A DNA stretch of 64,000 bases from Lingula anatina (Eukaryota; Brachiopoda; Lingulata; Lingulida; Lingulidae), in assembly GCF_001039355.2 (NCBI RefSeq), contig NW_019775236.1, positions 68,130 through 132,129 of the forward strand, read 5' to 3'. Both the position numbers and the translations under genes were made by a program. The notes beneath the pieces were generated by a model. It searched no databases. It saw only the letters and a program-made list of their open reading frames with translations, and was not told the origin of the DNA. This document shows, one piece after another, positions 36,301 to 48,900 of this stretch (the stretch's first letter is position 1; each line of letters begins with the position of its first letter).

Positions 36301-37918
36301 GTGTGATTTGTAGAGATTTTCTATTAATAATTTTTGGTTATAGAACATACGTAAGTCATTAGATTATGAAATACCAGATTACATACTTGTTTCCATTTAT
36401 AGTTATTAATAAACAATGAACTTTTAAGAAATTGGTCACTTTGCAAACTTTCAAAATAAATAAATAAATAAATAAAAAACCACACACACACACACATACA
36501 CATACAACATATACTGAATTGCATGAGCAACTCAATTTTTTTTCCTTTGACAAAAGTTCCTAAATTGCTCAGTTACCTACCTGCAAGACAACCCAGTGGC
36601 CTTCCTTCGCAGCCAAGTCCATGGCTTGTTCTGCAACAATCTCCTGACCCTGGCCAAGAGAGATGTTGTGGAAGTTATGGTTATCACCATGGAAACCAAT
36701 CTTCTTTCCCAAAGCTTCTACATCCTTCAGTGGATCTACACCAGGTGAGAGGATAAAGAAGACCGGGGTGCCAGGGCCAGTCTCTTCATAGGATTTAGGG
36801 AATGGTACAGATTTGTTTTCTGTGTACTTGCTTCCAAGCTTTTCCTCCACAAAATTGCTAGAAAATTAAGAAAATGGATACTGGATTAATGCTTCCATTA
36901 AATATACCTTTTTTTTGTTCAAAAAGATAAATATTTAGGCACTGAGTTAAAAAAAATGAGGATATTCCTTTAGATGAGAGATGTAATTGTGTCGCTCTAA
37001 GATACTTACGTGACAGCATAAGACATACGGTCAGGCCTGAGTGCCCTCATCATGCACAGCTTTTGAAGAGAGGTCTTGTTCTTCCATTCCTGTGGGAATT
37101 TCTCTTTTTCTGGGCACTCACTCTCCACAAATTTCTTCCATCTCTTGGCTGATCCCTCAATATCACGATCCAAGTTTCGGAAATCTTCCATAGCAGACAA
37201 TGCCTACAGGTGTCAGAGCAAAATATATAGATATATATGACTGATTCAACGTTTTATATTTTATGGGCAGAAAACTGGACATTTTACATTTTGGTGTTTA
37301 GATTTAAAGATTTGAAATATAACACTCCAGTTGTATGTGGAATCCATGAATCATTATTTTTGTAAGTCCAGTCTATAACCTACAAAAAGTTCACCAACCT
37401 ACCTTAATTCCACCCCAGCCCAAGTTGTTGAGGAAATCAACAGGAGTGGTGACATTGGGAGCAGCAGGATAACGCAGCAAGAAGTCAAGCTCCACATTAT
37501 TAATCTCCTTCTTCATTTGCAGGATCTAAAATAATTATCATTATTATCATATAAGATAAAAAAGTTTCCCTTGAGATATTTTTCATGTGGCAAAAACAAA
37601 TGTCATTTTCTTATCACACCCACAAAAAGAACATTTAATTGCAGAAATTTTAAATATATGGTAATATACTGCATATAATCCATAAAAATGATTCAGATTA
37701 ATTGTAGCAGAAAAATATACTTAAAAGAAAGGTAAAATTGTCTGTACCTGGAATGTCATCTGTGCTGTGAAGATCAGCTTGTCCTTCTCAAATAGACCAC
37801 GGGTAGTGTATATGAACACGGAATAGGTGATGCAGTCTATGAGATTCAATACTCTCTGCTTCACTTCTTCAGCTGGCTCAGCACGCTCAATGGCTTTTTC
37901 AAACACAACACTGAAGGC
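33351..37918 (-). CDS. DNAH9/DNAH17: Dynein AAA5/AAA6 and C-terminal domain exons
   Basis: Exons: 37748-37918, 37403-37525, 37010-37203, 36581-36857, 36037-36264, 35568-35759, 35201-35320, 34709-34951, 34280-34468, 33351-33968 (residues about 3699-4483). AAA6 starts near [18 protein letters not shown]. The segment [17 protein letters not shown] spans an exon join. The C-terminal domain runs through [14 protein letters not shown] and the [19 protein letters not shown] motif to [13 protein letters not shown] and ends VALLLQV. The exon at 34709-34951 carries a glycine-rich insert ([14 protein letters not shown]). The stop codon is at 33351-33353. The domain appears intact, as expected of a functional axonemal heavy chain. 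Confidence 0.93.
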
Positions 37919-39640
37919 CTGTTAACAAAAAGAGATTGAAAAAGAGTTTTAATCAAATATACCATCAAATTTTGAAAAATGAAAATGAAACCATATTTTT
38001 ATCATTAAATGCTGAAGGCTTGCCCAAATGTACCGTAGATTACCCAAAGAATCGATAAAAAAAATCAATTAAGACTTAAGCTGTGGGAACTGGAAAACAT
38101 TCAAGTTACCTTGAGAGAGAACTGGTACATGGGGTGAATCTTGAAGATGTCGTTCATAATGAAATACAGCAAGGAGGCACGGGCAGCTGCAGGTCGGTAG
38201 TGTTCACGAGCTTCGTTAATCTGGACCTCTGTCACCTTAGCTTCCTTGACTTTCTCCTCGATTTCTGAAGCAGTACGCTTGGTTGTTTCCAAGTTCTCCA
38301 CCAGAGCAGTGTCACCCAGGAAGTTACCACCAGCAGAAGACAAGCGGGCAAGCAGGTTGTCTTCCAGCTCCTTGAGGGTCACAGTGAACTCGTTCTGCTG
38401 TTTGGTCAAATCAGACTTGAGTTTCTCCAGATCTGGTCTCTCTTTGCGTACAACACCTGCCAGCAACTGATCCTCCAGACCGTCCCTTGTGACAGTGAAG
38501 TTGACCAGGGTGGTCTGGGCCTGCATTTCTGGCTTGTAATGGGGATTGGCAAGTTTGGTATGAATGATCAGACGAAATTGGGGATTGTACTCAACTTCTT
38601 TGTCACCCATCCTGATGGCTCTTCCTTTCTTGATGGTGTTACGGCCCAGGATAGCATCCAACACCGGATCAACAGTCTCTTCAATATTTTCCAGCAGAAC
38701 AGTGAAGCCCGAGGACACTGCCCTCTCTATAGTATCCAGGTAACCCTTCTGTCCCAATCTCACAACCACCAGGTCCTCTCCATACTTGGTCTTGATCCAC
38801 TTGATTCCCTGTAGCTGAGGATCAATCATTAAGGGCCAACGCTCGCAGTTGGCCAAGATGGTGGCATTCTCAGTGGACATACGATCTGATGGCAGGCCCT
38901 CGTTATTCCATGTTGCAATCTGGGCAGAGTCTGTCAACATGCTGAGTGGATCAAGATCTGGTGTTATTGGGATAGGATTCTTGAGGCCTTTCAGGAATGG
39001 AAGCCACATTCCATCCATTAGATCAACACGGTACTTTTTGGTGAAGCAACCCATGTAAGAGACAAAAGCTGTGATGAGTAAGACATCACCTGGCAGCGTT
39101 TTTTCTTGCTCCTGAAAATTTTTCACTGACTCAGCCCAACGGACATTTTCAGAGGCCAGACCACCTACCAGTCGGTTGGCCAAAGAAATGGTACGATTGG
39201 TATTATCAGCCTCTTCCTGACACCTCAACTTCTCATTAGTTGCTCTTTCAAACTCTGCGGTCAGCTTGGCCATGGCTTCCTCTAGTTGCTGAATCTTGGC
39301 CATGATACCATTCAGCTTCTCTGTTGCAGCTGCTAGCTCAGCATTTGCCGCCTGTAAGGCCAATCTCTTTGGTTCAACATCACAGAAAATTCTGTAAAAA
39401 TTGACAATGTTGATGGCCCAAGCACACAAGCCAGCAGCGGCCTGGGACTTACTTCTGATGAAATCAGGGTCAAATTCTGGATTATCCAAGTACTCCTGCA
39501 CAGCTTTAAGGCAACTTTCAGGGATGTTTTCTTTGTCATAATTTATTAGTTGATCCAAGAAACCATCAACCTAAAGGTGAAAAAATTCAGTAAATTCATA
39601 AATTCAGAAAAAGTACTTATGGAATTTTAAAATGAAAAAA

Positions 39641-39716
<76 letters not shown>

Positions 39717-42700
39717 GATAACTTTCAATTCCCCCCAACAATGTACCTCCCCTCCAACCCTAAATTTAGATTTTTCTAGGTGAAAATGTAAAAAGGGCAT
39801 AGGATAAAACATCTACAAGGTCTCTATTAAAGGTACTCATAAAGATTTTTCATACATTTATCTCATTATGAACATAAGTTAAATTCATTTTGAAGCTAAT
39901 TATAATTTATACCTTGGCCATCATTGTTTTTGCCGCTTTCCAGCTCCTGTCTTTGGGTAGTTTGCCTCCAGGTGCTAATAGCACCATCACAGCAGCTGTT
40001 GTCATTACACAGGCTGCAGGAGGAGCGCCGAATGACTTCAGCTCAGTCAGGTTGTTCTGTGAAAATTATGTTTTATAGATAACGTACAAGCATCTAAAAT
40101 ATTCCAATCTATAAAACAGCAACATTTGATTTAAATGGGACGAATATCAAGTTAATTCAAGCACTACCATCAAGTAAACATTTTTTTTTGTCATTTTCAT
40201 ATTATAAAATAAATTTGTGAAATCATTACGGCCTAAAATCTAAATTAATCACTAAGTATAGTATATAGCATAGTATCTATCATAATTTACCTTGTTCAGA
40301 GTGTTCAAGGCTTCCTGGGCAGCCATTAAGGCAGGTTCAGCCTTTGCCAGATCAGTTTCACAATCAATCTGTTTCTTGGTTACTTCAGCTTTGATGACAG
40401 CAACTTTAGCTTCCTCTTCACTGGCAATGGCTTTCTCCTTGGACACTTTGGTGGTCTCTGCTCCAACAATAGCAATCAGTTTGTTGGCATCTTCATTCTT
40501 CTGAGCTAGCTCCACCTCTTGTGCGGCAAGTTTAGCCTTGAGGTCATCCACCTACAATGGGAAAATGTAAAAAAAATGTCAAAATGTGTTATTTAGCTAA
40601 GCGTTAGTAGTATTTTTTTCATTAAAATTTTTTGAAATGCCTTTGATGATACACATATTTTGTACACCCAGTGTGAATTTCTAATGACCTTTTTTTTCCA
40701 GTTTTAATTGCTTACATCACAAATAGTCAAGATCAATGTCTTTGTAATAAAAAACAAAAAAAAAAATCTTATCAGTCTGTGACTTTAGCCACAGGCCCTA
40801 TGCTCGCAGTCAGTAAATTGTTTGAACCGGTAGGTTTTTCTGAATGTGTGAATTTAGTGGTCCAACATGTCCATAAGATTCTTTCTTTAACTTTTTAAGA
40901 GAGCTTTCACTTTGATTAATTTTCTTTCTTTCCTTCTTTTTTTTTTTTTTTGAAATGTTACATGGTGATTGTAATAAAAATGTTTGATAAAATTGGTGTC
41001 TTTCGATTACTAACAGTAGGGGAAATGTCTAGTCTTCCTGAAACTTTTATTTGGACCAGTGAATCCTGATTGGATCAGCAGATTTTAGGAAAGTGGTGGT
41101 CCAAATGGCCAGTGAGCATAAAAGTTTATGGCACAGACTGTGTCTCAACAGCAGTTTATATATCTAAAAACTTTGATCATTACTTTTACTAATTTTAGTG
41201 GAATTTTTACCTGTGCAGATGTGCTCCTTAGTTTTTCTAGACCATTTTCCAGACGTTGGATTTTACCCTGGAGTTCACTGTTTTTTATTTTCAACAAGTT
41301 TCGATACAGAGCAATTTGTTCCAAGAAGCTCTTAGGAGTGGTATAGTTGTAGCGCCTCTCATTTTGCAGGTACAAAGCACTGGTTTCATTCACAGATCTA
41401 TGCACATATGCCATGAACTGTGCAATAGACTCCCTCATCTCAGGCTAAACAAAAGACAAGAAGCACATGTAATTATTATATAATCATCAATCATGACGAA
41501 TGATATTATCATCAATCATGACAAATTCAAAAAATTTTTTTTTATGTGATAAGAAATGACACTTGTTATTTTTGGTCAGCATGAGAAAATGATAACTAAA
41601 GATGACCTCATTATCAATATGACCAAAGCTGTTTATTTTATTTATTTCCATTCTATTCACAATTTATCCTTCACAATGCAATATGACTTTACTCACACTA
41701 AGCAGCTCCACTTCCTCCATAAAGCGGGCAGACACAGAAACCAAGGCTTCTTCAGGCCAGTCATGGAACCAGTCGATGCATGTACAGTTCACCACTGCAG
41801 GGAACTTGCGTGCCCTGACACGAATAGTGGCACCCACAGGGGAGAAGCACAGCACAACCTGAAAGAATATTATGGAAGTTAGAATAGACACTTAATGACA
41901 AGGGCATGGCATACCCTCCTCTTCATAAATGATTAAAAAAACTACATGCAGTTAATCTTCTCCAAAGTCCTCTATTCAGTGAGCTCAAGACAACCGATTT
42001 ATATTTCCATTATATATGATGCAAGCAAGATCCTTACCTTTAATTGCCTCCTGACTCTGTCGATAAAGAACTTCCAGCAATTCTCTCTGGAATCCAAAAG
42101 ACCAAGTCCCTTCACTTCAGGTCTCATAGCATTGATGATGTTTTCCAATTCATCATCAGGGAACAGGCCTGGGATTTCACCAGAGGCCAGCAAGTCATTG
42201 ATCAACACCAAGAATTTCTCATCAGCAACCTGTGCATCAGTCATTAGGAAGACTGTGCCAATATTCTTCACTCCAGCTTTCATGTATAAGGCAGACAAGT
42301 CCAATTTCAAGTCAGCAATGCCATAGCCCTTTCTCAGGGTCACTTGGAACACTTCAAGACTGCTAATGAAGGCAGCTATACGAGACAAGCTCTGTTTGCC
42401 ACTACCACCAACACCAACTAACAGAGCATTACCACGAGGGGACTCCAAGATACGGTTAATGCGGCAGATGTGAGAGATAGCATCCTCAAACAACACCAAG
42501 TTCATGGCAGCATTGAGCTCATTGTAGCTGTCTAGAGCTTCTACCAGGGTTTTGTTCAGGACGTTATAATCTTCTACCATCATGTATTTAGGTTCACCAA
42601 TGCCAGCTGCAAAGTGGCAGTAGATCAATGGTTTCACAAACACTGCAGCCTCGTCCACATCCTAAAATTGTAAACCAGGAAAGTGTTGCAGCATTCACTT

Positions 42701-42972
42701 TAAATGATATTATTTTCAGTTAAAATATGCTTTATTTATGGACACAGTTAACAAGGCAGCAAAGCTGTCAAATGTACAGACAAAAAGCAAAAAATAAAGA
42801 TGCGCAGAATAGGTCATTTTGTCAATTTTGATGCAATATGACAGATAAGGTGATGGCTATGTGTCTGTACATAAAAACCAAATAACTTAATGAATGCCAT
42901 ATTGTAATTTTTTTAATATGGATGATTTATATTTATTCATAATGAAGCACATCACTGGTATCATCAGTTACG

Positions 42973-43003
<31 letters not shown>

Positions 43004-45924
43004 GAAAAAAACAGCTCATTAATCATGGATATGTGGATCTGGATCTATAAGTAAATGAACCTGCCTACCTCAAAGGACTTTTTCACAATTTCTTTATGGA
43101 TCTTTTCAAAATTCTGCATATCTGTCTCATCAATCATCTTGTCTCCATACACACGCTGGGACTCATGAATCCACAAACGGACAAAATCCTGCGTGGTTTT
43201 GATACAGTCTGGCTGAGAGAACAGCAATCCCTGGAAACAGAATACACAGATGAACCAAACGTCTTTTTCAACAGTATAACTATGTGAAACATGTGTCATT
43301 GTTATATTAATGATCTTTAAGTTCTGAATTTTTTTAACATATCAGGGATGGTGAAAGTATAATTATCAAGTGATAATAAATTTTTATGCTTTAAATTAGT
43401 ACAGAAACCTCACACAAAATAATTTCCCTACAGTCAATATCTAAATTAATATAGTTTACTTCTAATTAACTGTGTAAAATTTGAATTAATCTAAATACTG
43501 TTGTATATCTGAAATGCACAAAATGCTCACCTGGAAAATGTTTGACATATCTCTCAAATTGAACACATAGTGGAATTTGATGGCTGTGGGCAAGAAACTG
43601 CTGGCCACTTTTGCATGCATGGCAAGAGCTCCGTTGACCAAGGTCTGTGCGTACTTCTGTATCACTGCTGGGAAGCCATTCAAACTCAGATGCCCAGACA
43701 AAATACTGGTGTAGATAGTGCCCAAGGCTTCCGAGCTGGGGTTGCTCATGGCAAACACACAGAAATGACGCTAAAATGAAAAATTAACAAGTTTAAGAAA
43801 CATTTTTTCTTGGAAGGAAAAAGTGATTTATATACAATGCATGTTAACAATATAATGGATATGTTCCAATTTAAAAAATGTTTATGAAAGTCAGACACTT
43901 GATGTGTATTGTCTTGTTTGTAAATCATCAAAAAACATCACAAGACAAAGATCAAAAAAATTAATATCAAGTATGATGATCTTTTTTTCCTTTGACACAT
44001 ATTTACCTGAANGTGACCTTCACATGACCTTGTAAGAGCATTTCCACGCCTATTTTGCAGGGGAATCCTCCGCCACTGGCTTTAGCCAGTTGCAGTCTAG
44101 TTATTATTATTATTATTACTTTTACTAATTTTAGTGGAATTTTTACCTGTGCAGATGTGCTCCTTAGTTTTTCTAGACCATTTTCCAGACGTTGGATTTT
44201 ACCCTGGAGTTCACTGTTTTTAATTTTCAACAAGTTTCGATACAGAGCAATTTGTTCCAAGAAGCTCTTAGGAGTGGTATAGTTGTAGCGCCTCTCGTTT
44301 TGCAGGTACAAAGCACTGGTTTCATTCACAGATCTATGCACATATGCCATGAACTGTGCAATAGACTCCCTCATCTCAGGCTAAACAAAAGACAAGAAGC
44401 ACATGTAATTATTATATAATCATTAATCATGACAAATGATATTATCATCAATCATGACAAATGCAAAAAAGTTTTTTTTATGTGATAAGAAATGACACTT
44501 GTTATTTTTGGTCAGCATGAGAAAATGATAACTAAAGATGACCTCATTATCAATCTGACCAAAGCTGTTTATTTTATTTATTTTCATTCTATTCACAATT
44601 TATCCTTCACAATGCAATATGACTTTACTCACACTAAGCAGCTCCACTTCCTCCATAAAGCGGGCAGACACAGAGACCAAGGCTTCTTCAGGCCAGTCAT
44701 GGAACCAGTCAATGCATGTACAGTTCACCACTGCAGGGAACTTGCGTGCCCTGACACGAATAGTGGCACCCACAGGGGAGAAGCACAGCACAACCTGTAA
44801 GAGTATTATGGAAGTTAAAATAGACACTTAATGACAAGGGCATGACATACCCTCCTCTTCATAAATGATTAAAAAAACTACATGCAGTTGATCTTCTCCA
44901 AAGTCCTCTATTCAGTGAGCTCAAGACAACCGATTTATCTCAACAAAATATTTTCTTTATATATGATGCAAACAAGATCCTTACCTTTAATTGCCTCCTG
45001 ACTCTGTCGATAAAGAACTTCCAGCAATTCTCTCTGGAATCCAAAAGACCAAGTCCCTTCACTTCAGGTCTCATAGCATTGATGATATTTTCCAATTCAT
45101 CATCAGGGAACAGGCCTGGGATTTCACCAGAGGCCAGCAAGTCATTGATCAACACCAAGAATTTCTCATCAGCAACCTGTGCATCAGTCATTAAGAAGAC
45201 AGTGCCAATATTCTTCACTCCAGCTTTCATGTATAAGGCAGACAAGTCCAATTTCAGGTCAGCAATGCCATAACCCTTTCTCAGGGTCACTTGGAACACT
45301 TCAAGACTGCTAATGAAGGCAGCTATACGAGACAAGCTCTGTTTGCCACTACCACCAACACCAACTAACAGAGCATTACCACGAGGGGACTCCAAGATAC
45401 GGTTAATGCGGCAGATGTGAGAGATAGCATCCTCAAACAACACCAAGTTCATGGCAGCATTGAGCTCATTGTAGCTGTCTAGAGCTTCTACCAGGGTTTT
45501 GTTCAGGATGTTATAATCTTCTACCATCATGTATTTAGGTTCACCAATGCCAGCTGCAAAGTGGCAGTAGATCAATGGTTTCACAAACACTGCAGCCTCG
45601 TCCACATCCTAAAATTGTAAACCAGGAAAGTGTTGGAGCATTCACTTTAAATGGTATTATTTTCAGTTACAATATGCTTTATTTATGGACACAATTAACA
45701 AGGCAGCAAAGCTGTCAAATGTACAGACAAAAAGAAAAAAATAAAGATGTGCAGAATAGGTCATTTTGTCAATTTTGATGCAATATGCCAGATAAGGTGA
45801 TGGCTAAGTGTCTGTACATAAAAACCAAATAACTTAATGGATGCCATATTGTAATTGTTTTAATATGAATGATTTATATTTATTCATAATGAAGCACATC
45901 CTTGGCATCATCAGCTACAAAAAA

Positions 45925-45967
<43 letters not shown>

Positions 45968-48900
45968 AAAACTTGAAAAAGACAGCTCATTAATCATGGA
46001 TATGTGGATCTAGATTTATAAGTCAATGAACCTGCCTACCTCAAAGGACTTTTTAACAATTTCTTTATGGATCTTTTCAAAATTCTGCATATCTGCCTCA
46101 TCAATCATCTTGTCTCCATACACACGCTGGGCCTCATGAATCCACAAACGGACAAAATCTTGCGTGGTTTTGATACAGTCTGGCTGAGAAAACAACAATC
46201 CCTGGAAACAGAATAAACAGATGACCCAAATGTCTTTTTCAACAGTATAACTATGCGAAACATGTGTCATTGTTATATTAATGATCTTTAAGTTCTGAAT
46301 TATTTTAACATATCAGGGATGGTGAAAATATACTTATCAAGTGATTATCAATTTTTATGCTTAAAATTAGTACAGAAACCTCACACAAAATAATTTCAAT
46401 ACAGTCAATATCTAAATTAAAATAGTTTACTTATAAGGTAAGTGTAAAATTAGAATTAATATAAATACTGTTGTACATCTGAAATGCACAAAATGCTCAC
46501 CTGGAAAATGTTTGACATATCTCTCAAATTGAACACATAGTGGAATTTGATGGCTGTGGGCAAAAAACTGGTTGCCACTTTCGCATGCATGGCAAGAGCT
46601 CCGTTGACCAAGGTCTGTGCGTACTTCTGTATCACTGCTGGGAAGCCATTCAAACTCAGATGCCCAGACAAAATACTGGTGTAGATAGTGCCCAAGGCTT
46701 CACTGCTGGGGTTGCTCATGGCAAACACACAGAAATGACGCTAAAATGAAAAATTAACAAGTTTAAGAAACATTTTTTCATGGGAGGAAAAAATAATTTA
46801 TATATAACGCATGTTTACAATATAATGGACATGTTCCAATTTTAAAAAAATGTTTATGAAAGTCAGACACTTGATGTGTATTGTCTTGTTTGTAAATCAT
46901 CAAAAAACATCACAAGACAAAGATCAAAAAAATTAATATCAAGTATGATGATCATTTTTTCCTTTGACACATATTTACCTGCAGACGTGGGTTGATGGTA
47001 AAGCTACCAGATGTTGGATTCATGCAGGACACATATTGAGTGTTATGGATGTCTTTCAGTGTCAATTTGGCACGGTCATACCAATGCTTGTAGTCCAAGT
47101 GCTGTCGGATCAGTGTGTGGGGTTGCACAGTGAAGTACTGATCCACCTGAAAGACAAGAAGCAAAATGTTTTGGAAACTTCAGCAGAGAAATCAATACTT
47201 GATTTCAGAAAAAAATAAATGAATGGAAAATGAGTAATTGAAGGTAAGAAAATGTTTTCATTATTTTCTAATGGGCCTTCACTTAAAATTGGCATTTAAT
47301 CAAAAGAATAAACATGTTACCAGAATTAAGTTATATTACAATGACTATAAATATCCTGTCTTTCTACATTATATGATTTTGTATTGATGCAAGTTATCTA
47401 AAGTTCATGAACATTATAGGATATAATTCTTGTGTATCCCAAAATGCAAACAAAAGAAATTCAAATGTACTGTAAAGATTACCTCTGGCATGTTCATGTC
47501 ATCAATAAAGTACACCAGCCTCTTGCTGCCTGGTGGACCATAATTCCTGCCTGCTTTCTTCTCCAATGGCTTCTCAAGCACAATCTGCAACATCTCTGAG
47601 GTGGTGTAGAAGTTGAAGGGCACATTAGCTACTACCCAGTTGTCTGTGTCCAGAGAGTTCAGTTTGTCATTCATCAGTACGGTCTTTCCTGTACCTGCAG
47701 TACCCACCAACATGATTGGGCGGCCTTGCTCAATCAGCATGTCCATGAAGAAGCGGATACGCGTTGTCTCAGCTGTGTGCACCAGTGTGGCCTGGGAAAG
47801 AGAAAGTTCAGACAAAATGTAAGTGTTTGTTTTGAAGTGAGTAACATGATTTCATTTTTTATTTTATACTTGATTAAATAGAAATAGACTGTACCATTTA
47901 AGACAATTATAAAACCACTTCCTGAAAAAAAAACTTCATGGAAATGTTATTAAAATTAAAAAGTCCCCCTCTATTAATGATGCACACGATTTTGACACAG
48001 ACCATCATGCATTTGTTACTCAGTATCAACCCTGTGTAGAAAACCTACAAAACATTCAAAAAGCTTTACCTGCATAGGCATCTCTGGATCAAATTCAAAT
48101 GGGGGCACTTTCTTGGTCCATGGTTCAAACTTTTTGGTCTCGGGGTCAATGTAGTAATCAAACAGTGTTCCCTGGGAGGGGAACTTGATGGTTTTGAACT
48201 CTGTGACCCACCATTTGGTAAACTCTACACGATGATCTACGAGCTGCAAAAGAGTTTGAATGTGTAAACAAAAAGCTTTATGAGATCCATATGCTTGAAA
48301 GTCTCTGGTACAACATCATGGGAAACCATGGATGTGAAAAAAAACTAAATCAAAGTCATGAAAAAAATCTGTTTATCCCAAGTAACAAATAAACTTTAGA
48401 AAAAAAATGTTAATCCAAACACCCTGGCAATGTTAACAATTACTCTAACAAGTCACAGTCTCCAGTCTTCATTGTCTCAAACCATACCTGATCTTGGAAC
48501 ATGCAGCTTCCAAAGGCCCAGATACAGCAGAAGACAAAATAGAGTTCATACAACTCTTTGGGGCAGTCAGGTGGGGTGTTCTCTGGTGTCAGCATCACTT
48601 CAAGTAGGTAGCACAACATCTGAATGTGACTAATCTCAGCAATGGGGGTGATCTTCTTGAAGCGAGACCGTGTGGCCTCCAGGCAGGTTGGGATGTACTT
48701 GTCAAATAAGATCATCAAATTGGCTTTCTCAGACTGCACCTCTCTTGTCTCAATCCAACTGCTCACAAACCTGATAAATGCAAATTCCAAGTGCACTAGT
48801 AATAACAGATCAAATGATGTGACTTGAAAAAATTATGTTCTGGCATGCTTATTTCATATGATAATACGATATGATAATTTCACGAGGTACAAAACATTAA

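Noticed and set aside
41128-47000. Mutually exclusive alternative exons in the dynein
   Set aside because: The repeat includes introns, differs by only four residues, and its edges coincide with a contig joint, unlike true alternative exon clusters.
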